From Dolichospermum sp. FACHB-1091 (GTDB lineage: Bacteria; Cyanobacteriota; Cyanobacteriia; Cyanobacteriales; Nostocaceae): 64,000 nt of DNA. Positions 45,859 to 54,715 of this stretch are shown piece after piece (the stretch's first letter is position 1; each line of letters starts with the position of its first letter). The DNA is taken from contig NZ_JACJSB010000007.1 of the NCBI RefSeq assembly GCF_014697585.1, forward strand, positions 105,148 to 169,147, written 5' to 3'. Both the position numbers and the translations under genes were made by a program. A model generated the notes under the pieces. It was not told the DNA's origin and made no database searches. It was given only the letters and a program-made list of their open reading frames with translations.

Positions 45859-46247
45859 ATGAAACCATGCCTGATGAGTTTTGGCATGGTATAGAACAGT
45901 TCAATGCGGGAGAGTTCTATGCTTGTCATGACATTCTAGAAGCAATCTGGATCGATAGTCTCGAACCAGATAAAACTTTTTATCAAGGTATTCTCCAAAT
46001 CGCTGTAGGACTCTATCATCTAGGTAATTGTAACCGACGAGGGGCGATGATCCTTTTAGGAGAAGGTAGTAATCGCCTTAGACGTTATCTACCTACCTAC
46101 GGCGGTATTAATGTGGAAAAATTATTGACCCAAAGTGTAGATTTATTAACAATACTACAACAGGAAAGTTTAGAAACATTGGCAAATACTGAATTGGTAG
46201 AAAATCAAATTTGGCTTTTACCCAGCATTTCCCTGAGTCATGATTAG
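45855..46247 (+). CDS. DUF309 family protein
   Basis: 130-residue all-helical protein with the DUF309 signature FWHGIEQFNAGEFYACHDILEAIW followed by FYQGILQIAVGLYHL. The conserved His, Glu and Asp residues resemble a metal site but no activity is established. Its ATG overlaps the ftrC stop. That tight coupling with ftrC recurs in cyanobacteria and hints at a redox or plastid-type role, by inference. Confidence 0.88.
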   Translation: MNETMPDEFWHGIEQFNAGEFYACHDILEAIWIDSLEPDKTFYQGILQIAVGLYHLGNCNRRGAMILLGEGSNRLRRYLPTYGGINVEKLLTQSVDLLTILQQESLETLANTELVENQIWLLPSISLSHD

Positions 46248-46460
46248 CGTCTAAACTATGATTTGTATGATTTGTATGACTTAATCCTTTAATCATCTCC
46301 TGTAGGGTGCGTCTTCAATAATTCGGTAATAATTAACTAATTAACAAAATTTTGGCATTTGACGCACCTAAGCAATATACCATTTGCGGTCAATTAATGT
46401 CTAAACCATGACTTGTATAAGTATGATTTAATAATTTTTTGTAAGTACATAGATACAGCA
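46248..46460. other. Intergenic stretch with GTGCGTC hairpin
   Basis: Contains GTAGGGTGCGTC near 46303 facing GACGCACC near 46360, a member of the GGTGCGTTA hairpin family with a long loop. Around 46370-46440 a partial direct copy of upstream sequence (GTCTAAACYATGA and TTGTATGA) recurs. No gene is seen. Confidence 0.5.
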
Positions 46461-46563
46461 ATTTCCGATGTTATGAGGTACAGATATTAATGATAAAAAT
46501 CTTGTGGTGCGGGCATCTTGCCCGCTAAAATTGTACCTCATTTAGATGAAATTCACTGTATGT
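46461..46563 (-). repeat. GAGGTACA / GCGGGC dispersed element, copy 2
   Basis: Left end TTCCGATGTTATGAGGTACA, centre TCTTGTGGTGCGGGCATC with palindrome GCGGGCATCTTGCCCGC at 46509-46525, right end TTGTACCTCATTTAGATG. The ends form an inverted repeat (GAGGTACA / TGTACCTC), so the whole copy is about 100 bp and MITE-like. The core is inverted relative to the copy at 33171. Heptamers of TTCCCTA follow at about 46699-46733. Confidence 0.8.
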
Positions 46564-46741
46564 AAAAATCAATAACTTAGTAACAATTAACTAAGAAATT
46601 CTTGCCAGTTTTGATCAAACATTTTCAAAGGGAAACTAAAATTTAAAACCACCGTCCATTTTTGCTATAGAACTCATACCCATATTTGATTTTTATTTCT
46701 CTATTCCCTATTCCCTATCTATTCCCTATTGCCTGACTTTT

Positions 46742-47236
46742 ATGATACCTTCTTATCAATTGCTAAAATCACAGATAAGCAGCTTAGGATTGGCTTTATT
46801 GCTGCCAATTTCCTTTGTGGGTACGGTGGCATTGTCTACCCAAATCCAACCTGCTATAGCCAAACCTGGGGGCAATCGTCCTTTGACTATCCGCTCTGAT
46901 GTCCAAGAATATGACGCGAAAACCCAAGTAATTACTGCCCGTGGTAATGTGCAAATGCTGTATCCGGCTCGTCAAATTCAAGCCACTTCCGCTCAAGCAC
47001 AATACTTCAACAAGGAAAGACGGATTGATTTCAGTGGCAATGTTTACATTTTACAACGGGGTACTAATAGTATTCGCGCGGAAAAAGTCACCTATTTAAT
47101 TGACGAAGGTAAATTTATTGCCCTACCTCAGTCTAATCGTCAAGTAGAATCTATCTACATGATAGAGGATTCTAACCCAAGTGGAGAAACTGCTAAACCA
47201 GCCCCAAAAACTCCAGCCCTGAAACGTTCTAATTAG
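46742..47236 (+). CDS. lptA: LptA/OstA-like LPS transport periplasmic protein
   Basis: 164 residues. An N-terminal signal sequence (LGLALLLPISFVGTVALS) with a probable cleavage near AIAKP leads to an OstA domain: LTIRSDVQEYDAKTQVITARGNVQM and RRIDFSGNVYILQRGTNSIRAEKVTYLIDEG. LptA forms the periplasmic bridge that carries LPS to the outer membrane. lptB follows after 27 bases and an lptF-type permease lies further downstream. Confidence 0.9.
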   Translation: MIPSYQLLKSQISSLGLALLLPISFVGTVALSTQIQPAIAKPGGNRPLTIRSDVQEYDAKTQVITARGNVQMLYPARQIQATSAQAQYFNKERRIDFSGNVYILQRGTNSIRAEKVTYLIDEGKFIALPQSNRQVESIYMIEDSNPSGETAKPAPKTPALKRSN

Positions 47237-47263
47237 TATTTACCAACAGAGAACAGCCCAAGA

Positions 47264-47992
47264 GTGAAAATTATTTTAGAGAATATCCAGAAATCCTACA
47301 GTAAACGATTAATCGTTAATCACGTTAGCCTTTCCGTCGGTCAAGGAGAAGTTGTCGGTTTACTCGGTCCCAATGGTGCTGGAAAAACAACAACATTTTA
47401 TATTGCTACAGGTTTAGAAAAACCTAATCATGGTAAAGTATGGCTAGATAATTTGGATATTACTAATTATCCCATGCACAAAAGGGCTAGATTAGGTATT
47501 GGCTATTTAGCCCAAGAACCAAGTGTATTTCGTCATCTTTCAGTACAAGAAAATATTCTCCTGGTATTTGAACAAACTCAAGTTCCTAGAAGAGAATGGG
47601 GAAAAAGACTACATATTTTATTGCGGGAGTTTCGCTTAGAAAAAGTGGCTGGTAGTAAAGGTATTCAACTTTCTGGAGGTGAACGACGACGCACAGAATT
47701 AGCTAGGGCTTTAGCCGCAGGTAAAGATGGACCAAAATTCCTCTTTTTAGATGAACCTTTTGCAGGAGTTGACCCCATTGCTGTCTCTGAAATTCAGGAA
47801 ATTGTCCGCCAATTACGCGATCGAGGTATGGGTGTATTAATTACAGATCATAATGTCCGTGAAACCCTGTCCATTACAAACCGTGCTTATATCATGCGCG
47901 AAGGACAAATTCTCGCCTTTGGTCACGCTGATGAACTCTATAATAATCCTTTGGTGCGACAATACTATTTAGGTGATAATTTCTCTGTTTAA
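47264..47992 (+). CDS. lptB: LPS export ABC transporter ATPase LptB
   Basis: 242 residues. ABC ATPase with Walker A GLLGPNGAGKTTTFY, Q-loop YLAQEPSVFRHL, signature LSGGERRRTELARAL, Walker B FLFLDEPFAGVDP and switch His in LITDHNV. Close to LptB from other bacteria rather than to drug exporters. The start is GTG (VKIILENIQKSYSKR), the only start giving the normal N-terminus. It powers extraction of LPS from the inner membrane together with LptF/LptG-type permeases. Confidence 0.93.
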   Translation: MKIILENIQKSYSKRLIVNHVSLSVGQGEVVGLLGPNGAGKTTTFYIATGLEKPNHGKVWLDNLDITNYPMHKRARLGIGYLAQEPSVFRHLSVQENILLVFEQTQVPRREWGKRLHILLREFRLEKVAGSKGIQLSGGERRRTELARALAAGKDGPKFLFLDEPFAGVDPIAVSEIQEIVRQLRDRGMGVLITDHNVRETLSITNRAYIMREGQILAFGHADELYNNPLVRQYYLGDNFSV

Positions 47993-48227
47993 ATTGTTTA
48001 AATTAATTTTTAAGCATTTCTATAGTATTTCTAGTCTCCCTCTAATGCAGGAATCATGAATTGAACGCAGATAAACGCAAATAAACGCAGATAAATCTGT
48101 ACTTTGGTAGGGTAGGAAATAATATAAATTAAAATATAAAATTGCAAAATATGCCTACACCACCCCAGCTATCAAAATCTTAAACTTTGCGCCTTTGCTC
48201 CTTTATATCTTTGCGCGAAACATAATC

Positions 48228-49403
48228 ATGATACATAAACAATTTAAACCATTCTCTCATTTCATCTCACTGTTTTCCTTTTCTATCATGGATCGCTATT
48301 TGGCGCTCCAATTACTTCCACCATTTTTATTTGGTGTTGGTGCATTTACTTCTGTAGTTTTAGCAATTGATAGCTTATTTGAATTATTACGAAAAGTTGT
48401 AGAATCTGGTTTACCACTTAACATCGCTTTAGAAGTTTTCTTATTAAAGCTACCTTATGTTATGGTTTACTCTTTTCCCATGTCCACTTTGTTAGCTACT
48501 TTAATGACTTATAGTCGTCTTTCTAGCGAAAGTGAATTAATTGCATTACGTGGCTGTGGTGTTAGTGTTTATCGCATGGTTTTAACGGCTGTAGTGTTAA
48601 GTTTTGCAGTTACGATCATGACTTATATATTTAATGAGCAAATTGCTCCAGCCGCAAATTATCGAGCCACTGTTACTCTAGAAAAAGCCCTGAAATCAGA
48701 TCAACCTTCTTTTAAACAACAAAATATTTACTATCCTGAATATGGGGAAATTAAGCAACCGGACGGGAGCAAAAATAAAATACTTTCCCGTTTATTTTAT
48801 GCTGATCAGTTTGATGGTAAACAAATGAAGGGTTTAACAATTATAGACCGTTCTCGCGGTGGAGTTGATCAAATTGTCGTTTCTGAATCAGCTAAATGGA
48901 ACAGTAAAAAACAAGTTTGGGATTTTTATAATGGTACTATTTATTTGGTAGCGACCGATCGCTCCTATCGCAATATTTTACGATTTGAACATCAGCAATT
49001 ACAACTACCCAGCACACCTTTAACTTTAGCGAAAAATAGTCGGGATTATGGGGAAATGAATATTTCACAAGCCTTAGAACAACTGGAAATCGAACGTTTG
49101 GGCGGTAATGATCAAAAAATTCGCAAGCTAGAAGTGCGAATTCAACAGAAAATCGCCTTTCCCTTTATCTGTGTAATTTTTGGCTTAGTTGGCTCAGTTA
49201 TGGGTAGCATACCTCAACGCACTGGAAGAGGAACAAGTTTTGGTATTAGTGTGATTGTCATTTTCAGTTATTACCTACTATTATCCGTCTCTGGAGCTTT
49301 AGCACAGGCTGGTATTCTTTCTCCTCTAATCGGTGCATGGCTACCTAATTTATTTGGATTAGGGACAGGTTTATTTCTATTAGTGCGCGTAGCTGGCAGA
49401 TAA
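48228..49403 (+). CDS. LptF/LptG (YjgP/YjgQ) family LPS export permease
   Basis: About 391 residues from the chosen ATG. Membrane segments near the N-terminus (ALQLLPPFLFGVGAFTSVVLAI, VMVYSFPMSTLLATLMTY, MVLTAVVLSFAVTIMTYIF), a periplasmic beta domain, then C-terminal helices (IAFPFICVIFGLVGSVMGSI and later). This is the LptF/G layout; cyanobacteria often have one such gene. Other in-frame starts are ATG at 48288 (MDRYLALQLL) and TTG at 48195. It lies 235 bases after lptB on the same strand, so co-transcription is likely but not certain. Confidence 0.9.
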   Translation: MIHKQFKPFSHFISLFSFSIMDRYLALQLLPPFLFGVGAFTSVVLAIDSLFELLRKVVESGLPLNIALEVFLLKLPYVMVYSFPMSTLLATLMTYSRLSSESELIALRGCGVSVYRMVLTAVVLSFAVTIMTYIFNEQIAPAANYRATVTLEKALKSDQPSFKQQNIYYPEYGEIKQPDGSKNKILSRLFYADQFDGKQMKGLTIIDRSRGGVDQIVVSESAKWNSKKQVWDFYNGTIYLVATDRSYRNILRFEHQQLQLPSTPLTLAKNSRDYGEMNISQALEQLEIERLGGNDQKIRKLEVRIQQKIAFPFICVIFGLVGSVMGSIPQRTGRGTSFGISVIVIFSYYLLLSVSGALAQAGILSPLIGAWLPNLFGLGTGLFLLVRVAGR

Positions 49404-49578
49404 ATGTTGATGATTAAAATAATGATTAAGAAATATTAACTTAATTAATAACTTTTGCTAAATTTATTTGACATATCAGTTTAACTTATTAAATACTGTG
49501 AATATAGGGCTGCTTGCAGATGATCCCGATTATTTGGTTACTAAACATAAAAATCCCTAATTTGATAGAATTTCAACT

Positions 49579-50019
49579 ATGGAAGCTTTATTTTGCCTAT
49601 CACCCCGCTATCGTCTAGATGATGAATCACCTTGGTTAGAAGGAATTGATCCTAGTCGTCATTACTGGATTGCGGTGAATGGAGATAAAAAAGCAACAGT
49701 GTCTATCCCCGGACTCTTAGTATCTTCTATAACTGAATTTAAACAAGTTATCCGTCAGTTTCGCTCTCTCCAACCCGGTGAAATGATGAGTTTGGTGAGA
49801 ATTTCCAGCGTTTCTATAATTCACTGTATTTCTCCTAACTGCTATGGTCTAGAATCAAAAATTAATGATGCTGCTGTATGGCATCTTTTTGATCAGGAAA
49901 CCTTAGATAGCTTGTTAATGACAGCACATCCAGATTGGCAGTGTTCACAGTCTGATATCGAACTAGGTAGAAAATTGCTATTCCGTTCTTTAGCTCAAGC
50001 TGCTGCTGCTAAAGGCTAA
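49579..50019 (+). CDS. Conserved cyanobacterial hypothetical protein
   Basis: 146 residues. The N-terminus (MEALFCLSPRYRLDDESPWLEG) and the block FLSLQPGEMM-like (QFRSLQPGEMMSLVRIS) are followed by IHCISPNCYG and an Ala-rich C-terminus. No membrane segment or enzyme motif. Not recognised beyond being a family found in cyanobacteria. It overlaps the convergent CTDH gene by 4 bases at the stop codons. Confidence 0.7.
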   Translation: MEALFCLSPRYRLDDESPWLEGIDPSRHYWIAVNGDKKATVSIPGLLVSSITEFKQVIRQFRSLQPGEMMSLVRISSVSIIHCISPNCYGLESKINDAAVWHLFDQETLDSLLMTAHPDWQCSQSDIELGRKLLFRSLAQAAAAKG

Positions 50020-50459
50020 GGGAGATCAATTGTATATTCTTTATCGGGTGGCCGTAAGCATAGCAAATCTTGGGGTGAGGCTAAAAGCTTGATTTTAGCT
50101 TCGATGATTTGTTTATTTTGGTTGAGAATGAATAACCACAGGACATTGACACCACACCAAGAAGTTTCCGCTTTACCTGTCACCTGAATTTGAGTATGAT
50201 CATCTGGTAAATTTTCACTTATTCCTTGTTGCGGGTAGGCTTTAATATCTTGTGCTTCTTTGTCAAGATAAGTAGCGATCGCATCTTGTCCGATAATAGC
50301 AGATTCAAATGGTGGGTAAATAAGACCATCCTCCGCAAATAAAGCAGCGGTTTGTGTAAATTCCCCAGCATTTAAAGTAGTAAAGTAATTTAAAATTGTT
50401 GTTTCTGTGACTCCTGAAATCTCAATTTCTCCTGGTGGTGAGAATTTAGCAACGGTCAT
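50016..50459 (-). CDS. CTDH: carotenoid-binding C-terminal domain homologue of OCP
   Basis: 147-residue NTF2-like protein homologous to the C-terminal domain of the orange carotenoid protein: VTETTILNYFTTLNAGEFTQ, LFAEDGLIYPPFESAIIG, and the C-terminal KIKLLASPQDLL. CTDHs bind carotenoid as dimers, take it from membranes and pass it to helical carotenoid proteins. Cys102 in AETSWCGVNVLWLF sits where the redox-sensitive Cys103 of characterised CTDHs is found. The HCP gene lies upstream on the same strand, 515 bases away, so the two halves of an OCP-like system are encoded together. Confidence 0.9.
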   Translation of the reverse strand: MTVAKFSPPGEIEISGVTETTILNYFTTLNAGEFTQTAALFAEDGLIYPPFESAIIGQDAIATYLDKEAQDIKAYPQQGISENLPDDHTQIQVTGKAETSWCGVNVLWLFILNQNKQIIEAKIKLLASPQDLLCLRPPDKEYTIDLP

Positions 50460-50666
50460 GTATTTACCTGTATTAATTTAGATTAGAAATAAACCACAAA
50501 GGCGCGAAGGACGCGAAGGAAGAAATACAAGATTAAAAAAAATGGGTTTAGCCTAACAAAAAAGTGATATTACGCAACTGACTATTTATGGATATTATTG
50601 TGACAGTTGCGTAACTTCTAAAATGGACAAATATTGAGGTTATGAGGATATAGAAATTTTGGCGTT

Positions 50667-50752
50667 GCTGAATTGGCCTATGATTTTTGGAAGTAGAGAA
50701 GTTCCATGGAACGTCTCTACAAGGATCTTGAATGTATGCAGTATCATTTTCA
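50667..50752 (+). repeat. Palindrome-bearing direct repeat, copy 1
   Basis: About 86 bp beginning GCTGAATTGGCCTATGATTT, with the palindrome GTAGAGAAGTTCCATGGAAC and its complementary arm to GTCTCTAC (one mismatch), then AAGGATCTTGAATGTATGC. Copy 2 is 179 bases further on. Confidence 0.85.
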
Positions 50753-50845
50753 TCCCTAAAATCAGCAACGCCGAAATTTTTAAATCCCTTGTAGGGAATT
50801 TAAAATCCAAAATCCAAAATCCAAAATCTAAAATCCAAAATCTAA

Positions 50846-50931
50846 GCTGAATTGGCGTATGATTTTTGGAGGTAGAGACGTTCCATGGAACGTCTCTACA
50901 AGGATCTTGAATGTATGCAGTATCATTTTTG
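50846..50931 (+). repeat. Palindrome-bearing direct repeat, copy 2
   Basis: Nearly identical to copy 1 but with the perfect 28-bp palindrome whose left half is GTAGAGACGTTCCA. Both copies are followed by a CCAAAAT heptamer array (50808-50845 and 50941-50973), so the duplicated unit includes the array. Together they fill the gap between the HCP and CTDH genes. Confidence 0.88.
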
Positions 50932-50974
50932 TGGGGAATTTAAAATCCAAAATCTAAAATCCAAAATCCAAAAT

Positions 50975-51490
50975 TTAATCAGCTAGGGGGTCTACACCCA
51001 TATCTGAGACTACTTTTCGCAAAACAGTAATTTGTTGACCAAAATCTAATTCTTTTAAAGTTTCTAAAACTTGTGAACCGTCACGGGACAGTTGATAACC
51101 GGCTGGTACGGGAATAACAAAGCCTTTCACCATTAATTCTGATAATTCGTACCAGAAAGCCAACTTGGTGTTGACGCTAAGAATACCATAGGCGCGGGAA
51201 ATGGGGGTATTTCTTTGAGCAGCCAAGTCGCGCATGACTTCTAACTGCTCTGGGTGAGACATTTGTTTAATTTGATTTAAAAGACCTTCTGCCAATTGTA
51301 AACGTGCCGCGCCTGTGGCTGCTGGTGTAATAGAACGACCCATTTCTGTATAGGCATACCAAAGCACTGCTAATTGATCATCTATGCTGAGGGCTTTGAA
51401 TACAGCAATAGTCGCGGGGATAGCGTCGGTAGTTTTATAGTTAAAAGTTCCAGAAAATCTGGTTGAAGCTGAATCAGAAGTGAATGTCAT
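50975..51490 (-). CDS. Helical carotenoid protein (HCP), OCP N-terminal domain homologue
   Basis: 171-residue all-helical protein matching the OCP N-terminal domain: AIPATIAVFKALSIDDQLAVLWYAYTEMG, ISRAYGILSVNTKLAFWYELSELM, and QQITVLRKVVSDMGVDP. Trp44, Tyr47 and Trp113 align with the OCP carotenoid-contact residues Trp41, Tyr44 and Trp110. HCPs quench singlet oxygen, and the HCP4 clade, encoded beside CTDH in Anabaena, also quenches phycobilisomes. Its position upstream of CTDH suggests HCP4, but clade needs a tree. GGAG lies a few bases before the ATG. Confidence 0.92.
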   Translation of the reverse strand: MTFTSDSASTRFSGTFNYKTTDAIPATIAVFKALSIDDQLAVLWYAYTEMGRSITPAATGAARLQLAEGLLNQIKQMSHPEQLEVMRDLAAQRNTPISRAYGILSVNTKLAFWYELSELMVKGFVIPVPAGYQLSRDGSQVLETLKELDFGQQITVLRKVVSDMGVDPLAD

Positions 51491-51698
51491 AATTTCTCCA
51501 AGGTCTATGAATTACGTCAGGAGGTTCATCACTCTGGGTTGCTTGACCTCTTCCATCCCATATTGCATTATTTCTTAACAAATTGCAAATAAAATTTACA
51601 TATATGTGTAATCAGGAATAGTAAACTAGGGGATCATAGCCTGGCCTGATGATATACTGATCATCCCCTTTGTCTTTGCTAAATTTCCCATAAGAAAA

Positions 51699-52673
51699 AT
51701 GAATGAATGTACATCAATTAACAGCATAGTGGTCAAAGCAAAGGCCAAAGAGTTGGGATTTCATGAGGTGGGAATTGCTGCTGTGGCTGATTTAGAAGCG
51801 ACAGAAATACAAAAATTGAGAGATTGGCTAAAAATGGGTTATCACGCTGATATGGAATGGATGAAAAATCCCCGGCGTGAGAACATTAGTTTAGTTATGC
51901 CGGAAGTAAGATCGCTTGTATCTGTAGCATTGAATTATTATACTCCCCATGCACGTCCCCAGGGGGATGAATATGGCAAAATTTCTCGCTATGGCTGGGG
52001 TCGGGATTATCATAGAGTCATGGACAAAAAGCTGAAGGAATTGGCCAGTTGGCTAGAATCCCTGGGTACGGATATAAAAGCGCGTTATTATGCAGATACA
52101 GGACCAATCCAAGATAAACTTTGGGCTGAAAAAGCTGGGATTGGTTGGATTGCTAAAAATGGTAATGTGATTACCAGGAAATATGGTTCTTGGGTGTTTT
52201 TAGGAGAAGTATTAACTAATCTAGAGTTGGAAAAGGATCAGCCGAGTACGCAACATTGCGGAACTTGTACTCGTTGTTTACAAGCTTGTCCTACAGGTGC
52301 AATTAGTGAACCCTTTGTAGTAGATGCTAATCGCTGCATTGCCTATCATACCATAGAGAATCGGGATCAAGAGCTACCACCAGACATTAAACCTCATTTA
52401 CAAGGATGGGTAGCAGGTTGTGATATTTGTCAAGATGTTTGTCCTTGGAATCAGCGGTTTGCTCAAGTGACTGATGTAACTGATTTTCATCCCTATCCTG
52501 AAAATTTGTACCCCAAGCTGGTAGAATTGGCACAAATATCAGATGAGGAGTGGGATAAAAGATTCCCAGCATCAGCTTTGCGACGCATTAAACCAGAAAT
52601 GTTACGACGTAATGCTCGCGCTAATCTTGACGTATCCAAGCATAATAATGACCCAGAAAGTAATAATTTTTGA
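51699..52673 (+). CDS. queG: Epoxyqueuosine reductase QueG
   Basis: 324 residues. Cobalamin-dependent iron-sulfur enzyme that performs the last step of queuosine synthesis on tRNA. The two 4Fe-4S clusters are visible as CGTCTRCLQACPTGAI and CDICQDVCPWN, and the substrate-site region as RYYADTGPIQDKLWAEKAGIGW. The C-terminal tail past RNARANLD overlaps the start of the next gene by 26 bases. No preQ1 riboswitch is seen upstream. Confidence 0.95.
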   Translation: MNECTSINSIVVKAKAKELGFHEVGIAAVADLEATEIQKLRDWLKMGYHADMEWMKNPRRENISLVMPEVRSLVSVALNYYTPHARPQGDEYGKISRYGWGRDYHRVMDKKLKELASWLESLGTDIKARYYADTGPIQDKLWAEKAGIGWIAKNGNVITRKYGSWVFLGEVLTNLELEKDQPSTQHCGTCTRCLQACPTGAISEPFVVDANRCIAYHTIENRDQELPPDIKPHLQGWVAGCDICQDVCPWNQRFAQVTDVTDFHPYPENLYPKLVELAQISDEEWDKRFPASALRRIKPEMLRRNARANLDVSKHNNDPESNNF

Positions 52674-53295
52674 TTTTGATGGGACGATTGCTGATACAGT
52701 AGATGCTCTTGTAACTATTGCCAATCGTTTAGCTGGGGAATTTGGATATATTCCGATTAATTCCCAAGAATTAGCACTACTGAGAAACTTACCAGCCAGA
52801 GAGATTATTAAATATTCTGGTGTTTCACTATTCAAAATCCCTTTTCTTGTCAAAAAAGTAAAAGGAGAATTAAAGCATAAAATCCACGAATTGCATCTTA
52901 TTAATGGAATTAAAGCCGCATTAGTAGAACTTCATGATCAAGGTTATCACCTGGGAATTATTACTTCTAACTCTCAAGAAAATGTGCATGAATTTCTCAA
53001 GTGCCATAAATTGGATAATTTGTTTGACTTTATTTATTCAGGAGTAACTATTTTTGGCAAAACCACAATTATTAATAATGTCTTGCGTCAAAAACAGTTT
53101 AAACCAGAGGCGGTGATTTATGTAGGAGATGAAACTAGAGATGTGGAATCTGCTAAAAAGGCGAATATCAAGGTAATTGCGGTCAGTTGGGGGTTTAATT
53201 CTTCTGAAGCACTAGGTAAACAAAACCCAGATTTTTTAATTCATGATCCTAGTGAATTAGTGAGTGTGATTAAAAATTGGGCTTTGATCAAGTAA
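52648..53295 (+). CDS. HAD-superfamily hydrolase, phosphoglycolate phosphatase-like
   Basis: 215 residues from the ATG giving MTQKVIIFDFDGTIADTVDA, whose DxDGT holds the nucleophile Asp. Motif II is LGIITSNSQENV (Thr/Ser), motif III includes the Lys in FGKTTIINNVL, and motif IV is VIYVGDETRDVESAKKA. The helical cap between motifs I and II fits Gph-type phosphatases; the substrate is not determined. The open frame reaches to 52543 inside queG but the longer version has no support. A terminator follows at 53361. Confidence 0.88.
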   Translation: MTQKVIIFDFDGTIADTVDALVTIANRLAGEFGYIPINSQELALLRNLPAREIIKYSGVSLFKIPFLVKKVKGELKHKIHELHLINGIKAALVELHDQGYHLGIITSNSQENVHEFLKCHKLDNLFDFIYSGVTIFGKTTIINNVLRQKQFKPEAVIYVGDETRDVESAKKANIKVIAVSWGFNSSEALGKQNPDFLIHDPSELVSVIKNWALIK

Positions 53296-53360
53296 ATAAT
53301 TTTTTTGACCTAGAGTCGTTACAGGCATTCAGAACAAGAGTTTGAGAAGATTTTTACTGT

Positions 53361-53391
53361 AGAGATGTTAGCAGTAACATCTCTATTTTTT
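53361..53391 (+). terminator. Rho-independent terminator after the queG-HAD unit
   Basis: AGAGATGTTA-GCAG-TAACATCTCT forms a perfect 10-bp stem followed by A and six T. It is oriented for the rightward queG-HAD transcript and sits between convergent genes, so it may also affect recA transcripts. Confidence 0.88.
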
Positions 53392-53393
53392 GT

Positions 53394-54467
53394 CTATTCT
53401 TCTAAATCAATTTCTTCTTCCTCTTCAATGTCATGGGGTTGGGTGACAGAATTGGCAGAAACTACTGCACCTTTATCTAGTTTTTCCAGAACTTGTTCTT
53501 TAACTTTAGCTACAAAGTCTGGTTTTTCTTCTAAGTATTTAATGGCGTTATCTCTACCTTGGGAAATGTTTTCACCATTGTAGCTATACCAAGCACCTTT
53601 ACGCAAAAGAACTCCAGTTTCTTCGGCTATGTCTACTAAACAACCTAGAGTAGAAATTCCTTTACCAAAGATAATATCAAATTCGGCAATTCTGAAAGGT
53701 GGTGCAACTTTATTTTTAGCTACTTTCACTTTTACACGGTTGCCAAATTCATCTGTACCTTTTTTCAAGGTTTGAATTCTGCGAATATCCAAGCGTACAG
53801 AAGCGTAAAATTTCAGCGCGTTACCACCCGTTGTGGTTTCTGGACTACCATAGGTGACACCGATTTTTTGCCGCAACTGGTTAATGAAAATAACTGTGCA
53901 TCCAGATTTACCAATATTACCCGTTATTTTACGTAAGGCTTGGCTCATTAAGCGAGCTTGTAAACCTACGTGAATATCACCCATATCCCCTTCAATTTCA
54001 GCGCGGGGGACTAGGGCGGCTACGGAGTCAATAATGACAATATCAACCGCCGCAGAACGCACAAGTTGATCAACTATTTCTAAGGCTGATTCGCCGGTGT
54101 CTGGTTGGGAAACCAGCAAGTTTTCAATATCTACACCCAATGCGGCGGCGTAAGTTGGATCTAGGGCGTGTTCCGCGTCTACAAATGCCGCAATACCCCC
54201 ATTTCTCTGGACTTCTGCCAAAGCATGGAGAGCAACGGTAGTTTTACCAGAACTTTCTGGTCCGTAAATCTCAATTATCCGTCCTTTGGGTAAACCCCCT
54301 CCCAAGGCTAAATCTAGGGTAAGCGCACCGGTAGATATTGTTTCTACCTTCATGCGGGTAGCATCACCCAGGCGCATAATTGCCCCCTTACCGAAGCTAC
54401 GCTCAATTTGTCCAAGTACGATATTTAACGCTTTTTGCTTGCCAGAAGTCTCGGTATTAGCTGCCAT
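53394..54467 (-). CDS. recA: Recombinase RecA
   Basis: 357 residues. Walker A is [18 protein letters not shown] (residues 69-77 core), L1/L2 regions and the sequence [28 protein letters not shown] are as in canonical RecA, and the C-terminal tail is acidic ([11 protein letters not shown]). It drives strand exchange and recombinational repair. The likely LexA-type box 53 bases upstream suggests damage or stress control. Convergent with the HAD gene; the terminator lies between them. Confidence 0.98.
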   Translation of the reverse strand: MAANTETSGKQKALNIVLGQIERSFGKGAIMRLGDATRMKVETISTGALTLDLALGGGLPKGRIIEIYGPESSGKTTVALHALAEVQRNGGIAAFVDAEHALDPTYAAALGVDIENLLVSQPDTGESALEIVDQLVRSAAVDIVIIDSVAALVPRAEIEGDMGDIHVGLQARLMSQALRKITGNIGKSGCTVIFINQLRQKIGVTYGSPETTTGGNALKFYASVRLDIRRIQTLKKGTDEFGNRVKVKVAKNKVAPPFRIAEFDIIFGKGISTLGCLVDIAEETGVLLRKGAWYSYNGENISQGRDNAIKYLEEKPDFVAKVKEQVLEKLDKGAVVSANSVTQPHDIEEEEEIDLEE

Positions 54468-54519
54468 TCTTACCTCTAAAGTATAGGATTTTTCAAAATT
54501 GCTGGGACGGGAGTTTTAA

Positions 54520-54535
54520 TAGAACGAATATACTA
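54520..54535 (-). promoter_or_regulatory. Candidate LexA box upstream of recA
   Basis: On the minus strand TAGTATATTCGTTCTA matches 13 of 16 positions of the cyanobacterial LexA consensus TAGTAC-N2-ATGTTCTA. It lies 53 bases before the recA ATG, a typical operator position. The match is imperfect in the centre and left half-site. Confidence 0.45.
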
Positions 54536-54715
54536 TCTTAACCGCAAAGTGTGCGAATAGGAACGTCAATTAAATTAAATAGCTTGGCCAAGATTTTAAC
54601 GCGATCGCTACAAAATTATAGCATTTTGGATTTGAAATTTGGGATTTGGGTTAATTAACAGATTGCAACATGATCCACAATAGTAGTAGTTTTCAAATAT
54701 GTAGTTTATGTAGTT

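Noticed and set aside
51626..51670. preQ1 or other riboswitch ahead of queG
   Set aside because: Only a weak GGGGAT/ATCCCC pairing is visible; the preQ1 conserved core is absent, and QueG is not a typical riboswitch target.
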